A DNA stretch of 9,995 nucleotides from Wandonia sp964447015 (lineage in GTDB: Bacteria > Bacteroidota > Bacteroidia > Flavobacteriales_D > Crocinitomicaceae), in assembly GCA_964447015.1 (NCBI GenBank), contig CAYUQU010000105.1:1-9995 (forward strand). The letters are read 5' to 3'. Positions 6,966 through 9,995 of this stretch are shown here, piece by piece. A program made the translations under genes and the position numbers. The notes below the pieces were generated by a model. That model saw only the letters and a list, made by a program, of their open reading frames with translations, was not told where the DNA came from and searched no databases. Each line of letters opens with the position of its first letter. Within the stretch, counting starts at the first letter, position 1.

Positions 6966-7879
6966 AGTTTCGCACAGAGTTAGACATTAAACCATTCCCC
7001 ATCAGTCTCACACACGGTGAATCTGTGGTGAGTCTTGGAAGTTGTTTTTCGGTAAATATGGGGAGTAAATTGTCTTATTATGGTTTTGCGGTAAATAACA
7101 ATCCATTTGGCACACTATTTCATCCTTCAGCTATTGCTCGTGTGATAGATTTGACTTTAAATTCTAGTCAAGAGCGAATTTGTAAAAGAGATAACACACA
7201 CTATAGCTACGATGCGCATAGTTCAATTTATGCATTGTCTGAAAATGAGTTGAAAAACACCTTGCAGCGAACTCGAAATGAGTTGCTTGTTAGTTTGAAA
7301 AAAGCACGATTGTGCTTAGTGACCTTTGGTTCTTCGTGGGGATATTATCTCGATGGAGAGATTGTAGCGAATTGCCATAAAATGTCATCATCAAATTTTG
7401 AGAAGAAGCTAACTCAAACTGAAGTTATGATTTCAGAATGGACTAAGTTGATAGAAAGGATAAAAAGAATTAATCCTGAAATTGAATTTATCTTTTCTGT
7501 CAGTCCTGTTCGTCACTTAAAAGATGGAATGGTTGAAAATACATTAAGTAAAGCGCGATTAATTGAACTGTCGCATGCCTTAAATGGATATTATTTTCCT
7601 GCTTACGAATTGCTTATGGATGACTTAAGAGACTATCGATTTTATTCCGAAGATCTGCTTCATCCAACCACAGCGACGATTGAGTATATTTTTGGTAAAT
7701 TCTCGAAAGCTGTTGTGTCAAATGAATCTTTAAATCTCTTTATGCAGATTCAGAAATTGCGCAATGCGGAGAATCATAGAATAATGAATGTACACAGCGA
7801 AGAAGGAATCAATTTTGAGAAGCAAACCAAAGAAAATATTCAAGAATTATTGAATGCACATCCACAAGTTATTTGGTAA
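6962..7879 (+). CDS. GSCFA domain protein (SGNH-like esterase/acyltransferase fold)
   Basis: A 305-aa protein of the GSCFA family (PF08885). The naming motif is present as SLGSCFS (24-30), with S27 the likely nucleophile. Other family blocks are NNPFGTLFHP (46-55), VTFGSSWGYYL (120-130), ANCHK (136-140), SVSPVRHLKDG (179-189), YFPAYELLMDDLRDYRFY (211-228) and DLLHP (231-235), where D231 and H234 would complete an SGNH-like triad. Biochemical function is not established for the family; hydrolase or O-acyl transfer on glycans is inferred from the fold. No signal peptide is visible. The ATG overlaps the preceding stop by 4 nt, so it is probably co-translated with the DUF7033 gene. It is the last gene before a strong bidirectional terminator. 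Family assignment is firm and the role open. Confidence 0.9.
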   Translation: MKFRTELDIKPFPISLTHGESVVSLGSCFSVNMGSKLSYYGFAVNNNPFGTLFHPSAIARVIDLTLNSSQERICKRDNTHYSYDAHSSIYALSENELKNTLQRTRNELLVSLKKARLCLVTFGSSWGYYLDGEIVANCHKMSSSNFEKKLTQTEVMISEWTKLIERIKRINPEIEFIFSVSPVRHLKDGMVENTLSKARLIELSHALNGYYFPAYELLMDDLRDYRFYSEDLLHPTTATIEYIFGKFSKAVVSNESLNLFMQIQKLRNAENHRIMNVHSEEGINFEKQTKENIQELLNAHPQVIW

Positions 7880-7882
7880 AAG

Positions 7883-7915
7883 AAAAGCCTGCTTCGTGAA
7901 TTGAAACAGGCTTTT
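7883..7915. terminator. Bidirectional terminator between convergent operons
   Basis: AAAAGCCTG (7883-7891) pairs perfectly with CAGGCTTTT (7907-7915). Three further pairs, TTC/GAA, lie inside the loop after one mismatch. The A/T ends provide a T run on both strands. It starts 3 nt after the GSCFA stop and 25 nt past the stop of the minus-strand anti-sigma gene, so it can end both transcripts. Confidence 0.85.
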
Positions 7916-7939
7916 ATCATTTATATATTAAAAAAAAAG

Positions 7940-9187
7940 TTATTGTGTTAAAACGATTTGACCTTTGTATTTTTCAGGAAGTCCTTCTTCGTTAATCAAA
8001 GTAACTACCCACATGTAACTACCTACAGCAGCTCTGCCACCATTAAGTGTGTTGCCATCCCAAGGTTTGTTTTTGTCTGTAGTTTCGTAAATCATGCTAC
8101 CTGAACGGTCATAAATGCTCATTTTGAATTCTACATCTCGCGATAAAAGAGCTTTAGGGATAAAGACACTTCTTTCTGCATCAGTAGAGTTTGGAGAGAA
8201 TCCTGTCGGAGCGAAGAGGTTATACGATTCACCTAGTCTTAACACACCTTCTTTTTGAATTTCACAACCATTTAAGTCTGTTGCTGAAACAGTATAAGTA
8301 TAACTTCCCTGTTCAGTCAAATAAACTCCCATCTTATTTCCTTGCGCATGTTTATAATCCATAACCCATTGTACAGAATTAAGCTGATTATTTTTATTCT
8401 CAAGAATGAAATAAGGTTTTGTGTTTTTGAGGTCCTCAGTCACTTCAATAACCAAATTTTGTGGTTCAACAACCTGAACATTCACAGGATTTAAATTGTG
8501 GCTAATTTTCGTGTCTTTAGCGTTAAGTATCTTCACAGAAACAGAACTTGATTCATTCATTTTCAATGTTAAAGACTTCGTAGAAGATGATTTTCCATTG
8601 TCAACAATCCATTCAATTACACTGTTTTCAGGTACATTGTTAAGTACGTACGTAACACTACTTCCCTTACAAACTATGCTTGATGAGGTAGAAATGTATG
8701 CGTTTTGAGCAGCTATTAGCCATTTGCTTTCTGCGGATTCAACTCTTGGAGGTTTTTGGCTATCACTTGGTGTAAGAATATTGTCATTCTCATTGTCTAC
8801 TGGTTGATGAGGGACAATAGGAGAGTAGTCAGCATAATTCTCTTTCTCAGTATCAATTTGATGATTTTCTTCATTAGAAGTTTGATTATCAGATTTGTTC
8901 AGAACAGAATCCTCGCTAGAAGTGATGTTTTCTTCAGTAATATTATTTGTGTCATTACTTTCCACAACAACATTATTTTCAGTTTGCTTTGTTTCCGGTA
9001 TAGAGTTAAATATCAACACAGAAATGATAGTGATTGCCGCAACAGCAATTGTCGCCAAACTGATTTTTAAGGCAGGATTTGGTGTGCTTGGAAGTTGGCT
9101 TTTAACAGCTTCCCACGCCTTTGGATCATAGGGCATCTGGTGATTTTCCAATGACTCTTTGAGTAGATTTTCAAGGTTATTTTTCAT
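7940..9187 (-). CDS. Probable membrane anti-sigma protein with gliding-motility (T9SS type B) C-terminal domain
   Basis: A 415-aa protein. Residues 1-40 are a short cytoplasmic region with the motif YDPKAWEAVKSQL, common at the N-terminus of Bacteroidota proteins encoded beside ECF sigma genes. Residues about 41-61 are a single hydrophobic helix with no cleavable signal peptide. Residues 62-150 are a low-complexity Asn/Glu/Ser/Asp linker. Residues about 160-242 (IVCKGSSVTY, C172) and 243-318 (DLNGCEI, C308) look like two PKD/Ig-like domains. Residues 322-415 match the gliding-motility-associated C-terminal domain: FAPTGFSPN, the IYDRSG strand, KPWDGN, and a final KGQIVLTQ strand. The gene starts 31 nt after the sigma factor stop, so the two are probably co-transcribed. 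Sequestration of that sigma factor through the N-terminus is inferred from the arrangement. An alternative is a membrane-anchored surface sensor with no anti-sigma activity. Confidence 0.8.
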   Translation of the reverse strand: MKNNLENLLKESLENHQMPYDPKAWEAVKSQLPSTPNPALKISLATIAVAAITIISVLIFNSIPETKQTENNVVVESNDTNNITEENITSSEDSVLNKSDNQTSNEENHQIDTEKENYADYSPIVPHQPVDNENDNILTPSDSQKPPRVESAESKWLIAAQNAYISTSSSIVCKGSSVTYVLNNVPENSVIEWIVDNGKSSSTKSLTLKMNESSSVSVKILNAKDTKISHNLNPVNVQVVEPQNLVIEVTEDLKNTKPYFILENKNNQLNSVQWVMDYKHAQGNKMGVYLTEQGSYTYTVSATDLNGCEIQKEGVLRLGESYNLFAPTGFSPNSTDAERSVFIPKALLSRDVEFKMSIYDRSGSMIYETTDKNKPWDGNTLNGGRAAVGSYMWVVTLINEEGLPEKYKGQIVLTQ

Positions 9188-9218
9188 CCTTATTTCTTAA
9201 TTACACAACTGATTCAAC

Positions 9219-9797
9219 TCAGTCTTTTATTTTTTCAAATTCTTTTTCTAATATCTTTTGAAGATTAGCTTTGGCTTTGGCAAGATTCGATTTCGATGTG
9301 CCTTCAGAAATGCCCAATATTTCAGCAATTTCTTTGTGCGTGTTGTTTTCAAAAACGTACAAGTTAAATACCGTTTGATAGGCGGGAGATAAACTTTGTA
9401 TCGCTTTCATGGCTAATTCTGCTTTAATGCCAACTAGGTTTATAGCTTCATCCTGTTCAAAAGGTTGTGGCTCGGAATCTGTAAAAGTCCGTGCTTCATC
9501 TTCTGTTAAAAAAGGATCTTTTTTTGCTTTTCTAATTGCGTCTATAGCGGTGTTAGCCATAATTCGTCGCATCCATCCTTCGAAGGATCCGTTGAAATCG
9601 TAACTTTCCAATTTATCAAAGATCTTAATGAAACCAACTTGTACAATTTCTTGTGCTGAATCACGGTCGAACATGTACCGCATACAAACAGATAACATTT
9701 TACCATAATACAATTTAAAGAGCCTTTCCTGAAACTTACGTTTCCCACGGATACATCCTTCAATGGTTTCTTTAAGTTGTTTATCGTTGTTTTCCAC
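9219..9797 (-). CDS. ECF-type RNA polymerase sigma factor (sigma-70 family)
   Basis: With the GTG start at 9797 this is a 192-aa ECF sigma factor (MENNDKQLKETIEGC...), the usual size. The sigma region 2 domain spans about residues 23-93: an FQERLFKLYYGKMLSVCMRY helix, DSAQEIVQVGFIKIFDKL, then SFEGWMRRIMANTAIDAIRK for -10 recognition. Region 4 spans about 129-183 and has a helix-turn-helix, THKEIAEILGISEGTSKSNL. The frame stays open to an ATG at 9929. That extension would add 44 residues with an odd hydrophobic run (VIFILFFFLNF), overlap the divergent rnpB transcript and include a TAAATTTC -7-like motif (9843-9850, minus), so I reject it. The downstream partner is the membrane protein 31 nt away, the classic sigma/anti-sigma order. 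The regulon and signal are unknown. Confidence 0.9.
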   Translation of the reverse strand: MENNDKQLKETIEGCIRGKRKFQERLFKLYYGKMLSVCMRYMFDRDSAQEIVQVGFIKIFDKLESYDFNGSFEGWMRRIMANTAIDAIRKAKKDPFLTEDEARTFTDSEPQPFEQDEAINLVGIKAELAMKAIQSLSPAYQTVFNLYVFENNTHKEIAEILGISEGTSKSNLAKAKANLQKILEKEFEKIKD

Positions 9798-9890
9798 AAG
9801 TTTGTTTCGCTTTATTAACGTGTCTTTTCTTTGATGGTTGCCGAAATTTAGAAAAAAAAATAGAATGAAGATGACTTTCACTTGATCTCT

Positions 9891-9924
9891 TTTGAATTTA
9901 AGTGTACAATCATTTGTATCTTTG
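9891..9924 (+). promoter_or_regulatory. Promoter of rnpB (Bacteroidota type)
   Basis: TTTG at 9891-9894 is followed after 22 nt by TATCTTTG at 9917-9924, an exact TAnnTTTG -7 box. The spacer is longer than the usual 19 nt. The predicted start is about 9928-9930, just where the RNase P RNA sequence begins. Confidence 0.65.
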
Positions 9925-9928
9925 CACA

Positions 9929-9995
9929 AAGCAAGCTACTTCATCGCTCCGACTTGTCGGGGAGGAAAGTCCGGGCAACATAGAGCAGTGTACTT
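9929..9995 (+). ncRNA. rnpB: RNase P RNA component (class A), 5' portion, runs off the window
   Basis: The catalytic RNA of RNase P matures tRNA 5' ends. The block GAGGAAAGTCCGGGC (9961-9975), followed by a CATAGAGCAG segment, is the conserved core (CR-I/P4 region) of bacterial RNase P RNA. Just before it, CTCCGA/TCGGGG with loop CTTG (about 9945-9962) forms a P3-like hairpin. Only about 67 nt are present; the rest, including the 3' strands of P1, P2 and P4, lies beyond the right edge. The 5' end is set from the promoter and is accurate to a few bases. Confidence 0.92.

Noticed and set aside
8645..8654. Small palindrome GTACGTAC within the anti-sigma gene
   Set aside because: It is too short and lies inside coding sequence. 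No paired copy or regulatory context is visible.
8756..9131. Plus-strand open frames opposite the anti-sigma gene
   Set aside because: They are shadows of the low-complexity linker and membrane helix, with no promoter or recognisable protein.
9798..9929. N-terminal extension of the sigma factor to ATG 9929
   Set aside because: It would overlap the rnpB 5' end, includes a promoter-like motif and encodes a hydrophobic run foreign to ECF sigma factors. GTG 9797 gives the usual length.

Overview
The window looks like a chromosomal segment from a Bacteroidota (Flavobacteriia-like) bacterium. The evidence is the low G+C content, several exact copies of the Bacteroidota promoter -7 motif TAnnTTTG, a near absence of Shine-Dalgarno sites, a DAHP synthase-chorismate mutase fusion typical of the phylum, GSCFA and DUF7033-like proteins, and a gliding-motility-associated (type IX secretion, type B) C-terminal domain. 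I would guess the Flavobacteriales, possibly near Crocinitomicaceae; the family-level guess is weak.

Layout. Bases 1-776 hold the 3' part of a TIGR01777-type SDR epimerase (+). It converges, with only 6 nt between stop codons, on a bifunctional DAHP synthase/chorismate mutase (-, 783-1889). Upstream of that lies tRNA-Ser(TGA) (-, 1997-2081), followed by a strong bidirectional hairpin terminator and preceded by an almost perfect Bacteroidota promoter. A K+/H+ antiporter of the NhaP2/CvrA type (+, about 2290-3747) ends at a clear terminator. Next comes a tight same-strand run: radC (3823), a non-hydrolysing UDP-sugar 2-epimerase (4515), a DUF7033/polysaccharide-deacetylase-like protein (5661) and a GSCFA-family SGNH-like protein (6962). 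Junctions within this run are 5 nt, 0 nt and a 4-nt ATGA overlap. The last three genes look like a small glycan-tailoring cassette, presumably read with radC.

A bidirectional terminator (7883-7915) separates that run from a convergent two-gene unit on the minus strand: an ECF sigma factor (GTG start near 9797, end 9219) followed by its probable membrane anti-sigma partner (7940-9187). The anti-sigma protein has a short cytoplasmic N-terminus, one membrane helix, a low-complexity linker, two PKD/Ig-like domains and a gliding-motility/T9SS type-B C-terminal domain. Divergent from the sigma gene, the 5' end of the RNase P RNA gene (rnpB, +) begins near 9929 and runs off the window.

Most of the window is housekeeping. 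The two points most worth a second look are the sigma/anti-sigma pair in which the anti-sigma protein carries a secretion-type C-terminal domain, and the translationally coupled epimerase-DUF7033-GSCFA cassette of unknown glycan substrate. I saw no mobile element, CRISPR array or phage gene, and no gene-free stretch longer than about 210 bases.
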